From: Paragyromitra xinjiangensis
Lineage: Eukaryota > Ascomycota > Pezizomycetes > Pezizales > Discinaceae
DNA: 64,000 nt
Reading direction: 5' to 3'
NCBI GenBank assembly: GCA_038503065.1
Contig: JBCAMK010000016.1
Coordinates: 1,116,001-1,180,000, forward strand
Part shown: in pieces, positions 24,861 through 35,938 of the stretch
How the letters are laid out: the number at the start of each line of letters is the position of its first letter
Position numbering within the stretch: position 1 is the stretch's first letter
The notes under the pieces: model-generated
Seen by the model: only the letters and a program-made list of their open reading frames with translations
Database searches by the model: none
Told to the model about the DNA's origin: nothing
Made by a program: the position numbers and the translations under genes

Positions 24861-27365
24861 CTAGGCCCTATAAAAGCTCGAGGGAACACCTACGTGACAC
24901 TTCCAAATGATAGAAATGAGGTCGATGAGCAGATCTGAACTTTCTCTAGGGCTAGGCAACTTTCGCTTCTGGCCTTCTACGAGGAATACTAAGTTGCAAC
25001 CGACAGGTGTCATCACAAAAATTTGAGTATAGGGGCCTGTCTTAAAGTCAGCATTAACCATGATGAGAGGCAAAATCACATACCCGCCTGCAGCACCCCA
25101 ACCACCTTCAATTGCTTGGCGATATCTACATCGTGAGCTACGATTTGCTGAAGACGGCATAAGGAAGCACGACAAGCGCTCAGCAGTTTAGTGCGATCTA
25201 TATCCCATTTTTCCCCCTCGAAATCCTTTGATACCTCAAGAAAGGCAAATTCGAGTTGGTGTCCGCAGATTGCATCAGATGCACGGTGTGGCAAAGAGTG
25301 AAGCAACCGCACGATTCCATCATAACCACTTTCTGGATTGACGTAGCCTGGGAATTGTTGAAACGCCGAGAGCTTTAATTCCTTACTATAAAATGATCAG
25401 GCAACTATATGTAGAAAGACTTACGGGGAACATACCGCGCAATTTCTACATCAGGGAGCAGTAAAACAAGTTTATCCCAAAAGATAGAGTGAACGAGAGA
25501 GTCCCATGTTCCTTCATCCAAGTTTTTCCAGGATGGATATTTGGAAGTAAGTTCGAAACTACAGTTGGGAAAAGTAAGTTTTGGTTAGACTGCACTATCA
25601 ATAGGTAGACTATCTGAATAGGAAAACATACTAGTGGTACATGACGTCATCGATCCACTTTTTCACTCTCCACAAATCATCATTTTCGCTAGGTTTCACG
25701 GCGATTTGCGTGCATTCGAAAGCAGTACGTGCCTATAAAGTTGAGACCCAGAAGCCAGGGAAGTAAAAGGAGGAAATTCACTTGCAAATTGATATTTATT
25801 CGCGTATTCATCTAATTGCATAGGGAACTCGGGAAGTTGGCAATAGCTCTGTAATTCCTCCAATTCTGGTGGTGAAATAGAAGACATGGTAGAGTCAACG
25901 ATAAATAAATGAGCTAATTCTAAGTTATTCGACTTTAAAACATGTTGGTGCCACAGGCGTTCCAAATAATTGCCTGACTTTAATTTGAAGAGATTATTCA
26001 TTTCTTTGTAGGCAATCTTGACTTCTTCCAAAACTTTCGCGAAGTCAAGCGATACAGCTTCATCAATATCATTCGTACTTGAGTTAAGGCTAGCCCTAAT
26101 CTAGCATAAGTGTTGAACACTAAAGGGATTCCCTGAAATGTGGTAACATACCCCGAGTTATCTGCATCTGGTCTAGTAGAAGGAGGTGCGGCAGGAGGTG
26201 CGGTAGAAGAGGCGGGCTGGGCCTAACAGAAGCCAAAATTTACGTATATTAGAAGAACCTCAGAAGCACCAAAAATGGATGGCTTACTTCTTGGTTACCA
26301 GCAGTACTAACGACTGATGTTGGAGCGGCATTAATCGTCGAACCATACTGGGCAACAAGACTGTTGACGAAGATCTGGGGTGGAGGCGTCTTCGTAGCTG
26401 GGGGTTGCCGCCTTATCCCTGCCTTATGATTCTCGGGGCTAGACTTCTTAATATGTTGAGTGTACCAAACCTTTAATCTCGCGCGAGGAGTATCTCGTCC
26501 CTACATTTATTATTTTTAAGAAAAAAAATCAGCAGATGTATTGAATTCCAACTGGGTGGTCAAAGAACAACTCAGATGGGCCGAAACAAATCGGACCTAG
26601 ATGACTAGGAGCCAAGGGATGAAAGGTCAAAGAACAGCGCAACAAGGTGACCGAAATAAATTCGGGCCTGGATGGCTGGGAGCCAGTTGGTAAAAGGTCA
26701 ATGAACAGCAACTCAGGTTGACCGAAATAAATTCGGGCCTGGATGACTGGGGACCAGTGGAGTTAAAAGGTCAAAGAACAGCACAACGAGGTGACCGAAA
26801 TAAATTCGGGCCCGGATGACTGGGGACCAGTGGATAAAGGCCAGTGAACAGCAACTCAGGTTGACCGAAAAAAACTTCGGGCCTGGATGACTGGGGGCCA
26901 GTGGGTTAAAGGTCAATGAACAGCAACTCAGGTTGACCGAAAAAACTTCGGGCCTGGATGACTGGGGACCAGGGGCAAAAGGTCAATGAACAGCAACTCA
27001 GGTTGACCGAAATAAATTCGGGCCTGGATGACTGGGGACCAGGCTAAAGAACACCAGCCGAGACGAACCGACCAACGAATTGTATGATTCAAGGGAAAAG
27101 GGGAACATACCGTCTTTTTGTCCCCACTAAGAAGACTCTTTGCAGTGAGGGCGTAATCTCCTTCAATCTTGGAAAAGTGGTTCATCGCATTTCTCCAATC
27201 TTGAATGGCAGAATCGTAACCACGACGGCCGAAACTGCACAACTGATAACAATATGTAACATACTCATAGATTCCCCACTTGTCGGTGCTGTTCTGTTCG
27301 AAATATTTCAAAACCTTAGGGGAAGCCTTAGAGAAAGCTTTAGCGGAAGGTTTCGCGGGAGGCAT
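24861..27365 (-). CDS. Unrecognised fungal protein, eight exons, one unresolved joint
   Basis: Exons read as 27111-27365, 26288-26500, 26152-26222, 25782-26095, 25632-25732, 25436-25558, 25084-25385 and 24861-25036. Seven introns have recognisable ends. All joints keep frame except exon 4 to exon 5: the donor CAA|GTGAAT and acceptor TTATAG|GCACG shift the frame. Exon 1 starts MPPAKPSAKAFSKASPK and reads as a small helical domain (EYVTYCYQLCSFGRRGYDS). Middle exons are Pro/Ala/Ser-rich. The C-terminal half is well ordered, with segments such as LVHSIFWDKLVLLLPDVE, CGHQLEFAFLEVSKDFEGE and PYTQIFVMTPVGCNLVFLVE. I do not recognise the family. Intron 1 is unusually long (610 bp) because it carries a minisatellite. 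Either an atypical splice or a frameshift that makes this a pseudogene is possible. Confidence 0.55.
26557..27053 (+). repeat. Minisatellite of about 70 bp, seven copies
   Basis: Seven direct copies start near 26566, 26632, 26704, 26776, 26846, 26918 and 26988, with spacing of 66-72 bp. The shared core includes GTCAATGAACAGCAACTCAG, then GGTTGACCGAAATAAATTCG and GGCCTGGATGACTGGGGACC. The first copy is the most diverged. Unit length is mostly not a multiple of three, so the array is unlikely to be translated. It lies inside the 610-bp first intron of the gene at 24861-27365. Confidence 0.9.
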
Positions 27366-27493
27366 AGCTTGAGAGTTTTGGTAGCGTAAAAGAAAGGCTT
27401 GGAGAAACAATGTTGAGAAGCATGCTAAACAGAGCTTGGTGAAAATGGAGGGGGCTGGAAACGTCTAGTCTTGGCAAACAACCCGCTCGCAGA

Positions 27494-28229
27494 TTACCTA
27501 TCTTGGCAAATGGCCTGCCAAGACAATCCTCCGTTGATATCGTCGGTCGCATCCGTCGCCCAACCGTAAACAAGTTCCACACATCCGATCCCCTGACTCA
27601 TAATCGGATTTCGGTCGTCTAATCGGGTACACAGCCAAGCCCAATGATGCAGTGAAAGGTGATAAGTCGGCCCGACCCTAGTGCGCGAGGTCGCTGATAG
27701 AGTATCCTGAAGGACAGACATCCCTTTGCTCAATCCCATCCGCTGCATGCTTTGTCGTCAGGCGTCTTTATCGGAGTATCGATATACGCGGCCGGATGGT
27801 GATCCGTTATGAAGACGGTCACTCAGTCCAACCCCCCCAATATCCGCACCGAAAACGAAAGACCTTGGAGGCATCGATACTATCTCCATCAAGCGCAGTT
27901 GGTGAAAGGGAATCCAATATATGGCGCCAGGGAGTAGAGGGGGGTGGTTCTGCTCGTTTTGCACAGAGGTGGATGGTTAGTGAAATGAGGGAGAGGTGGG
28001 AGATGATGAGCGAGGCTACGACCGAAGTGGTTGCCAATGCCAATAACGCCAAGACATATAGGTGACTCATCTTGAACAAAGAAAGAGGTCTCCTTTGTCT
28101 TTTAGGAGGGTCTGGGATCTGGAACCTGTGGGAAAGGCTGCGAATACTCTCGAGGATACAGGACGTACCCCAGAGAAGGTTATTAAAAAGCGATACCCCT
28201 AGTACTAGTACAGTGCCCAACGAGCGCAT
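27494..28229 (-). pseudogene. Possible broken gene with membrane segments
   Basis: A - frame at 27819-28229 (136 codons) encodes two hydrophobic stretches, including LYVLALLALATTSVVASLII. It stops just after a run of seven C's at 27832-27838. On the far side another frame continues as GLSDRLHNGSPSGRVYRYSD, then after a stop a third frame at 27494-27748 reads as ordinary protein (HHWAWLCTRLDDRNPIMS). A single-base slip at the homopolymer would join the first two. This looks like a decaying gene, or an intron-containing one I cannot splice. The family is not recognised. Confidence 0.25.
27935..28205 (+). repeat. Diverged direct duplicate, copy A
   Basis: This segment matches 28620-28855 in the same orientation. 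Shared words include GCACAGAGGT, GGGAGATG, ACCGAAG and, at the right end, ACTCTCGA followed by GAGAAGGTTATTAAAAA. Copy A overlaps the N-terminal part of the possible broken gene on the - strand. Confidence 0.75.
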
Positions 28230-28426
28230 AGCGGATACTACCCGACGGCGGACAGGGGTCAGAGCTTGGCAAGGACTACTGAGAGTACAAGAGCACTGGA
28301 TTTTGGTACCTTTCCTATAGCTCTGTCCTCCTAATAGTTCGTACCTGCCCAGATTTCAGCCCCCTATTTTCTAGTTCGCACCCCAGGGAACAAGTGTAGT
28401 ATCATGAAAACCAGTGCCTTGTAGTA

Positions 28427-28619
28427 CAGTACAATCGCTCTATAAGAATACCACCGGGACCGAGAATACAGAAGAATATTCTTATAAGAAGGGTGATCTA
28501 ACTCAATAGAGAAGGTTTATAGGGAATACTTTACCAAATACGGGCTAGGGAGGTAGTTTCGGGGGGTGTTCCGCTAAGAATATTCTTATAAATAATATTC
28601 TTATAGGGCGAGTGTGCTG
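28427..28619 (+). mobile_element. Pogo/Tc1-like MITE with TA target duplication
   Basis: The element is 193 bp and flanked by TA at 28425-28426 and 28620-28621. The terminal inverted repeats begin CAGTACAATCGCTCTATAAG on the left and CAGCACACTCGCCCTATAAG on the right (reverse complement). Counting the TA and the next bases, 23 of 26 positions match. There is no coding capacity. The TA target and CAG ends fit the pogo/Fot1 branch of Tc1-mariner, so it is probably moved by a transposase encoded elsewhere. It sits at the left end of duplicate copy B. Confidence 0.8.
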
Positions 28620-28855
28620 TAGAGGGGCTAGTTCTACTAGTTTGGCACAGAGGTAGATGATGATGAAATGGGAAGGAAGCGGGAGATGGTGAGCTAAATA
28701 AAGAGGCTGTGACCGAAGCGTTTGCTAGCGCTAAGAATGCTAAGATGTATCCTCTAAGAGGGTCTAGAATAATCTAGTGAACGCAAAAGGGTCATACTCT
28801 CGAAGATACAGAACTTGCCTTAGAGAAGGTTATTAAAAACCAATACGTCTAGTGA
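28620..28855 (+). repeat. Diverged direct duplicate, copy B
   Basis: This is a degraded copy of 27935-28205 with an internal deletion of about 45 bp. Several differences are TG to TA or G to A when copy A is taken as ancestor. It has no open frame of note. Confidence 0.75.
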
Positions 28856-29157
28856 AATTTGCGGGTGACCGTATGAAAATATCGTTAATACAAAACAGCC
28901 AGTTATTGGAAAGAATATGTTCAGATCTACGCATTAGTTTATTACATTAAAAACTCTAGTAAATCAACATCACATACTAACATGGCCAACCCACACTGGT
29001 ACTTTGTAGGTACTTTGATCCCCTAAGCAAACGAATGCATCTGATTCTCAAGAGTCCAAAGCAAAACATATTCTACTACCATTTTTTTCGGGACACCTCT
29101 TTTCATTGATATGACCACCTTTTATTATAAGCCCTATCCTTTTCTAAATCTGCAAAA

Positions 29158-32100
29158 TCATCCGTCTAACAATCCTGAACTCTCGATCATTGCATGCAGC
29201 TCTGGTTCCAAAAACTTCGCAATAGTAACATCCTCACTTAATCCCTTCCTTCTACGTGTCTTCAATGTAAGATCCCTCGCCATACCCTGCGCTGATGCTG
29301 GCTCTAATGGTCGCAGCTTCACTTCTTTGTCAAGAGGATCACCAGGAACGATATTCCAGCGATCAAAGACAAGGGAGCAGAATGCTTGCCCTTGCGTGTG
29401 GATCCGGAGATCAGTTTCGAAACCGAAGGAGTCAATGACGGGGATGAGGCCCTTGACGAGGTAAAGCGCTTTATGGAGGTTAGCAAAAATATTTCGAGGC
29501 ACATATCCAAGAGATTAAAAGGGAAGCATACGTGTTCCGGCAATGGGTCCGTCAGACAGAACATGCCCTCTTCGCTTCGCCAACACGGTATACAAGGCCG
29601 CTACTGAATCTGCAGGTGCAGTCATAGAGCATGCATAGACGGGCTCCATAAGCCTCGGTGATGCCATCAAAAACGATGAGTAGCAAGCCCTACGTGCTGT
29701 AGGGATAATCTGCCCACCACCTCGATAGATCGCCTCTTGTGCGAGGGTAGCATCCATAATCTTGAATTTTGTATTCCTGATTGCTGTTCGAGACGTTCGT
29801 TCAGTACCTGTATATGGCAAGAATGTAGAAATGCAACTTACGTTCTTCACACAACGGCCCCTCCCGTGTCCCCCATGCGAAACCCTGTCTAATACTATCC
29901 CTCACCTGGTTCAAAAGCTTCTTATCAACCTCACTCGGTAGAGTATCATCTTGTAGGATATTCGGCCCTGTCTCGTCAGGTCCAAACGCCCAAATACTCC
30001 TACTCGCCAACAAATCCCAGCCATAATTCTCTTCGAAAAATTTCCCAACTTTGCGAATTGGCCATTTTATAGACACCTTCCCGTTCTCGATATCTTCGGC
30101 AACCCCCGAGTCTAAAGGCTCCGCAACCATAGTGATCTTGTTCTTTTTGTTTGGTGTCTGCGCGTAACACTTGATAGCGGAGGTTTCCACGACGGTTTCA
30201 CAGAAACGGGTTACCGGGTCAGAGACCTTAAGTTCCATCTCCGAGAAAATCCGCCGGAGGTCATGAAGAACGCAATCCATGTAAAGCTCTCCGGTCCCCA
30301 GGATCACATGCTCACCAGACTCTTCAACCTTGGTGACAATAAGGGGATAGCTCTTATTGATCTTCCTTAAGCCGTCAAGCATTTTTGGCAACTCAGAGGG
30401 GTTCACTGGCTCGACAGCAACCTTGAATACCGACTCTGTAAAATGTTTGATGGGCCGGAAGACGTATGCATCTTCATCCATCTTGTGTGCCACCACCGTG
30501 GCGGATTTAACAATCGAGTTATCGATCCCCCCAAGCAGCACCCAGTTCCCAGCCGGAACACCATTGATAGGAATTTTGTATCGGGTCTCGTTGATCCAGC
30601 AGTCCGTAACCGTCGCAACAACCATATCCTCTTCGTCATCAAGAGTATACCCTTCACCGAGAACTCGTACTTGCATCCCTGGGTTTACAGTACCGCTCAT
30701 AACACGACCGAAGGAAAGGAAGTCATTAGCTTCGCTGGTATGATATAGCTTAGATATCTGGATAATAAGCGGACCATCGGCGTTACAACTTTCCATTGAC
30801 GCAACGAGCTCGGTATCATGCGGCCCGGTGTAGGTGTTTTCGACCTTAGCCTTTGCGCCCTCGAGTGCTGAAGGGATGTGCTCTACGATCATATCTACGA
30901 AGCCAGTTGAGGTACCGAAAAATTGCTCGCAGACAAGTTTTAGGAGCAATTGTGCGTCCAATTTGTATTGTGCGGGCTTTAACGATATACCGAGGTTGCC
31001 GAGTGTGGCTTTTAGGCTGGTTGGACTTTCTCCAATTGTCTAAATATTTAAAAATTAGTCTCTTGTGCAACTTCCCCAGCAATCCAACCTTCTGTCTCCA
31101 GGAGTCACTTACGTGAGCGTACAGCTTGTACAGTGGCTCCAAAATGAAGTGTACAAACGTCCTCCTCGCCTTCGACTCCAAAGACTTCCGTGAAAACTTC
31201 CTACTTGTCGGATTATAAAAAATATCCCCCCACATTCTTCTCGCAAAGTCCGAAACATTAATTCCCGCGTACGTATCTGCATACATCTTCGCAAAGCTAC
31301 TTAACGAAAAGCACCACCCCATAGCCGCGCTTGCGAAACAGACATTTCCCTTCTCGGGCGATAGTCTCAGACTCTCACTTCTCCCTGGCGCAGCAGAATC
31401 GATAACTGTGTTCACCTCCTCGATAGTATGCTTCAACTTGAAATACGCATCTGTAGGTGGGAGCTTAAGCTCCAGGATCAGACGGTCGACTTTGTTGAGT
31501 ACTAGCGTCATAGGTATATTTTCTGATACGGCGTACTTAATGATTTTCTCGGTGTTTATCATGACGCCTTCTACGACATCTACTACCAGCACAATACCAT
31601 CGGCGAGCCGAATGGCTGAAGCGACCTCGTCAACGAAGTTGACATGGCCGGGTGTGTCGATTATGTTGACAAGGCTTGATTTGCCTTTTGAGGATTGGAG
31701 GACTAGGGACATAGGTGCGGATTTGATAGAGACGCCGCGCTCACGCTCGACGATGTGTGTATCGGTGTATCGCAGCTACACCCAATATTAGCCTTAGAGT
31801 AATATACCCCACTTGTAGAAGCTATTACCTGTTCGCCCTTCTTCCCTTCTGTGTTCGCGCCAAGGTCGTGCGTTTCAAGGACTAGCATGTCCATGAACGC
31901 CGTCTTGCCATGATGAAGATGCCCCACTAGCGCAATATTTCGCACTTGATCCGGGAAACTCATCAGGTCCATCATAAACTCCCTAGAAAAATACGTTTTA
32001 GGCAAATCGACCTCCTCGACAGTAAACTTTTTAACCTTAATGGGAGCTGTTCAGCAGATCAGTTGGTATTGCGTCGCGAAACTATGAACGGGCAACATAC

Positions 32101-32581
32101 CTATGATAGGCTCCGACAAAGGCTGCGTATCCTCCTCCTGTACCATAGCTTCCACATCTGCGCCATATGTTTGTTCGGCCGTTGGATAATACTGCTTGTC
32201 TAATTCAAATCGTCAGCACTTCCACCCGTTTTCCCCAAAAAAGAATTGACGCCTACCTTCATGAAGCACAACCGCGTTCGAAGGACCTTCGTCTATTTCC
32301 CAATCAATCAGCTTCTACCCCTCCTTTCCTCATACCAGCCAAAGCTTCGCATACCATCAAGCTCCATCAATTGCTGATCATGACCCTCATCAGGAATCGC
32401 CGAAGCATCCTCGTCATAATCGACGTAGGCATCCGCGCCATTCTCAGACCTTTGGTCTTCCTCGTCCGACTCGACTGCATCGCCGATGAAGTTACCGAAT
32501 CTATATTAGGGTTTAAATGAGTATTGTCTCTTCTATAGGAACTTGGAAAATTGGTGCGTACTCATCATATAGATCACTCAT
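29158..32581 (-). CDS. SNU114: U5 snRNP GTPase Snu114 (EFTUD2, 116 kDa)
   Basis: Nine exons: 32562-32581, 32355-32500, 32257-32292, 32101-32199, 31829-32046, 31113-31775, 29842-31039, 29532-29783 and 29158-29468. All phases agree, giving 980 aa, the usual family size. The start MSDLYDEFGNFIGD matches the family N-terminus, followed by an acidic stretch and [18 protein letters not shown]. The G1 loop is GHLHHGKT at residues 142-149, the family-specific form; then DTPGHVNF (G3) and [16 protein letters not shown] (G4). The EF-G-like domains II-V follow, with [36 protein letters not shown] and a terminal [10 protein letters not shown]. The protein regulates Brr2 during spliceosome activation and disassembly. 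The first exon is only 20 nt. Confidence 0.97.
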
Positions 32582-34922
32582 CGCGTCGTTTTCTGAATTG
32601 TAGATAATTTCGTGTCTGGGTTTCGTGTTGCCATCGAACGAAATCTCGGGAGGCTAAGATGGCACGTGCTTTGAGGCAGGGTAACTTGCTGATTGACAAC
32701 ACCAACGCCAGGATATATTTCTTGAGGAATTTTGGCATTGCTTGAGGTGATGCTGTATTAGGTTGGGATATTGCATTTCGAGGCTTCTCTAAATATACCG
32801 AGACTATCTTGAGCATAGAACCGGATAGTGTGGACGTAATCCTTGAGGAGGCCATGCCAATTTACAGTGGCTTCTGAGCCTGAATCAAAGTCTTGAGCTC
32901 CCACATCGTGTGCTACCTTAATAGCACTTCCCAATAAATCGCAAAATCTCTGGCTTCATTGCTTTATTTATCGTTCGTGTGGAAGGGATAATCTATTCCA
33001 TTACCAATCACTCGCGTCTTGGCATTTCCCCAAGCCATCGAAGAGAGAAACACCTAACTGTGAGCACAACGTTAACTACACGTAATATGTGCTAAATTCT
33101 CTAATTAAAACATGAAAACACCCATAACGCCATTGAAAACCCCGCATAAACACCAAATACCAGAGACTTTAAACTATGCAGTCCGATTCCAGGCTAACAC
33201 ATCTGAGTTAAAACCATCTGATCGGTAAAGCCTTTTCCTTTTATTTACCTTCTACTAGTATGCGGAGCATGATGACACTAGCCCTATTATCAACCACCAC
33301 GAAACGGTGACTAAAGAGGGCTTGGCCCGGCTATATTGGCTGATTCTGCTCCCGAAGTTCCACCACCAATGCGTTTTTTTAGTGGCGATCATGGTTGATG
33401 AGCTAGCTTCGTGAGTAAGACCTATCACATAGCCAAAAAAAAATTAATATAAAGGCGTGGACGTCACTACATTTTTTAATGGTTAGAGATAGGCGGGTGG
33501 ATCCGGGGCCAGTGGCGATTATCAGTCATTGCCTCAGATACAATACACCACTGGACATCAAATTCTGTGTGTCTGTCAGGTACGGAGAATACACTCCCCA
33601 ATATGACTCTACATAGCGCTTTGCTCAAGGTTCGTAAAACGCTTTCTTTTGGTTCTATACGCCTACGTATACTTTTTACTAAGTTGGATGGGAACCGAAC
33701 AAATTAAAAACGTCTAAGTGACGGTATACTATTTTGATTTACTGTCCAGGCTCAGTGCCATGCCGGCTAGAAGTAAGCCATACCATGCTATTCCCAATAA
33801 ACCAAGGCCTTCTTTTCCATATCCCTCCTTCCTACTTCGTCAACATAGAACGGGACAGCGCAAATCACGATTGATCACTCGGCTTTTGTTCTCCCAACAA
33901 AACAAGGTTTATTTTAAGCAGATAAACTAAATATCATGCCTGATTACGTACTGTAGCATGTAATCTCGTGGCTCAGGAATGCTAAAGAAATGTGGCCACA
34001 AAGGCACCCAATCCTCCTCCTCGTGGCAAGCCAAACAAATAGAGTTTTGCCAAGAACGTCCAGTAAATTTAGGCCACCTTCTTTTTATTCTATGTCTCAG
34101 CAGGTTTCCACTCTCACCTCTACATCTGGGCTCATCGCCACCCATAACACCATCCTTTATTCACCATCACCCACGTAAACCTTCAGCGAAAAAAATAAAA
34201 AAACTCATCAATCTACCTGCAGAGGTCATGCCTGCCAACAAACAATACAAACCAACCAGAACCAGGGGACTAGGATTCGTTCCCCCAACTTTAAGACTGC
34301 AGCATCAGGTCCGACTGCCGTTCATCAGAGATAGCTGTGACAGCAAAAACACACTACCTAGTAGGGAAACCAGCGCGGTGGGGGTGGCTGAAGAGGAGGC
34401 GGCGGCAGACAGCCAGGAGGGTTCGAAGAGTCAAGCGGTGACAGACGCGGACAGCCAGGAGGTTGAGGAAGTTGAAATGGTAGCCGATTAGGGAAGGTTG
34501 AACCCGGCCCGCAATTACTCATACCTATAAAAAGGGCTGACTCACTCCTATGACAGCTCCGCGGTGTGTCGAGAGGGAAGTGGGGAGGAATTTACGAATG
34601 GGGATTAAGGAAATAGTTGGATAGGGTTTCATGTTTAGCAAGAGTTTAGTTCGAGTGTATGAAATTCGAGGATTCCATTTATCCTACTATCCCTGGCCAA
34701 GTGTATGACTCATAAGCTATCACTCGGCACTAATGTGGCCAAGCCGTTGGCCGTTAGCCGTCCATAATTCAATCAACCGAAAGTTATGTTTGGTTACACT
34801 TTCCAAGCTTGAAATACAGAATGGACTTGCTCGAAGTATCCCCTTTACCTTGCCTATTTTTTTTGTCTGGTGATTAAGTAATGTACAATGTCTGATATAA
34901 TGCTGCTGCGAAATATCAATCA
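32582..34922. other. Long intergenic stretch of about 2.3 kb
   Basis: This contains the promoter side of SNU114. A + frame of 170 codons at 33979-34491 ends in an acidic Glu/Ala/Ser stretch but shows no family resemblance. No RNA gene or repeat is evident. Confidence 0.4.
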
Positions 34923-35938
34923 TCAACTCATGATTGCATCCCCGCCCCCATCCGCCTTCAACTTACCCTTACTCCTTGCTAACCCCAACAGCAGCCTTTC
35001 TTTCACAGCTTCATTCAACACCAACCTCACCGCTGTGGCTGTCATGATTGCTCCATCCATCAGTAGATCTAATTCATCCCCCTCCCCCTCAATCGTCTCT
35101 GAGGTACTAATGTATCCTTTTGTCCACAATAATGTGACTTCATCCCTCCCCGCCATGTACCCCACCACCGCTGCACTTAAAATATGATACCCATCTGCCG
35201 GACTTGGATCCATCACCAACATCGGCACCCCATTATCCACATCCATCGTGTCATCGCCTTTACCTCGTGGACGGCTCACCAGTGCAGCAACACCACCAGA
35301 CACTAGATCTACACATTCAATCCCCGCATCTGCAACAGCAGCACTAGCACAAGTAATAGCACCAGCTAGCACGCCCATCAGTCCCACTTCCACGCCTTCG
35401 TCATCGTCGCCGTCTAGTCCACCCTCACAGTCTAGAACCGTAATGAAAATGTCGATTCCGCTCTTTGGGTATGCGCCTGTCTTGATGCTCTTGACGAGTG
35501 CGTTCTGGAGTTGGACCGATAGGTCTCGCTCAACGGCGTCACGAACGTAGCCACGGCGTTTATGTGGGGTGGAGAAGGGAGCGAACTTAAGCTCGGCGGT
35601 GAGGCGTGCGTGAGGAGAGAAGGGGGCAGATGGAGGGAGTGGACGAGGGCCATAGACGGAGGCTGTAATTTTAAGAGTGGAAGCATGAGGATGAGGTGCG
35701 GGTGATGGAAGCTCGAGAAAGGCGGACCCAGTTGCTGGAGGGGTGAGGGAGGTCTTTAAAACTATGAGCCATTAGTTGATTTGATCTCTCGGCGTAAGTA
35801 GGTAAAGTTGGAAGACATACATATTTTTCGAAGGGTATCTGGAGCTCTTGCTGGTGTGGGTTTAGTTCTTACGGCGCCGGCAAAGACGAGAGGAGTGGTG
35901 CCCTCGGAAGGGCCATTGATGCGACGGCGATCTGTCAT
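34923..35938 (-). CDS. MTR3: Exosome core subunit Mtr3 (RNase PH-like, EXOSC6)
   Basis: Two exons: 35821-35938 and 34923-35761, separated by a 59-bp GT-AG intron with branch site CAACTAATG. The product is 318 aa. It starts MTDRRRINGPSEGTTPLVF. The RNase PH fold is seen in GSAFLELPSP, TASVYGPRPL, RGYVRDAVERDLSVQLQNAL, YPKSGIDIFITVLD and GLMGVLAGAITCASAAVADAG. Mtr3 is a non-catalytic member of the six-subunit ring of the RNA exosome in nucleus and cytoplasm. The choice of Mtr3 over Rrp41, Rrp43, Rrp45, Rrp46 or Rrp42 rests on the N-terminus and the YPKS motif and is less certain than the fold. A long acidic insertion (around KGDDTMDVDNG) lies in the C-terminal half. Confidence 0.85.

Larger units (their letters stand above)
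27366..29157. other. Relic and repeat region between two - strand genes
   Basis: This gap holds broken frames, a diverged direct duplicate (27935-28205 and 28620-28855) and a short inverted-repeat element (28427-28619), listed separately. No intact gene is visible. Confidence 0.6.

Noticed and set aside
26713..26916. Open frames across the minisatellite
   Set aside because: Repeat units are not multiples of three, so the frames change from unit to unit and cannot be conserved.
33979..34491. 170-codon + strand frame ending in an acidic stretch
   Set aside because: It starts in AT-rich intergenic DNA and shows no domain. The acidic end is simple sequence.
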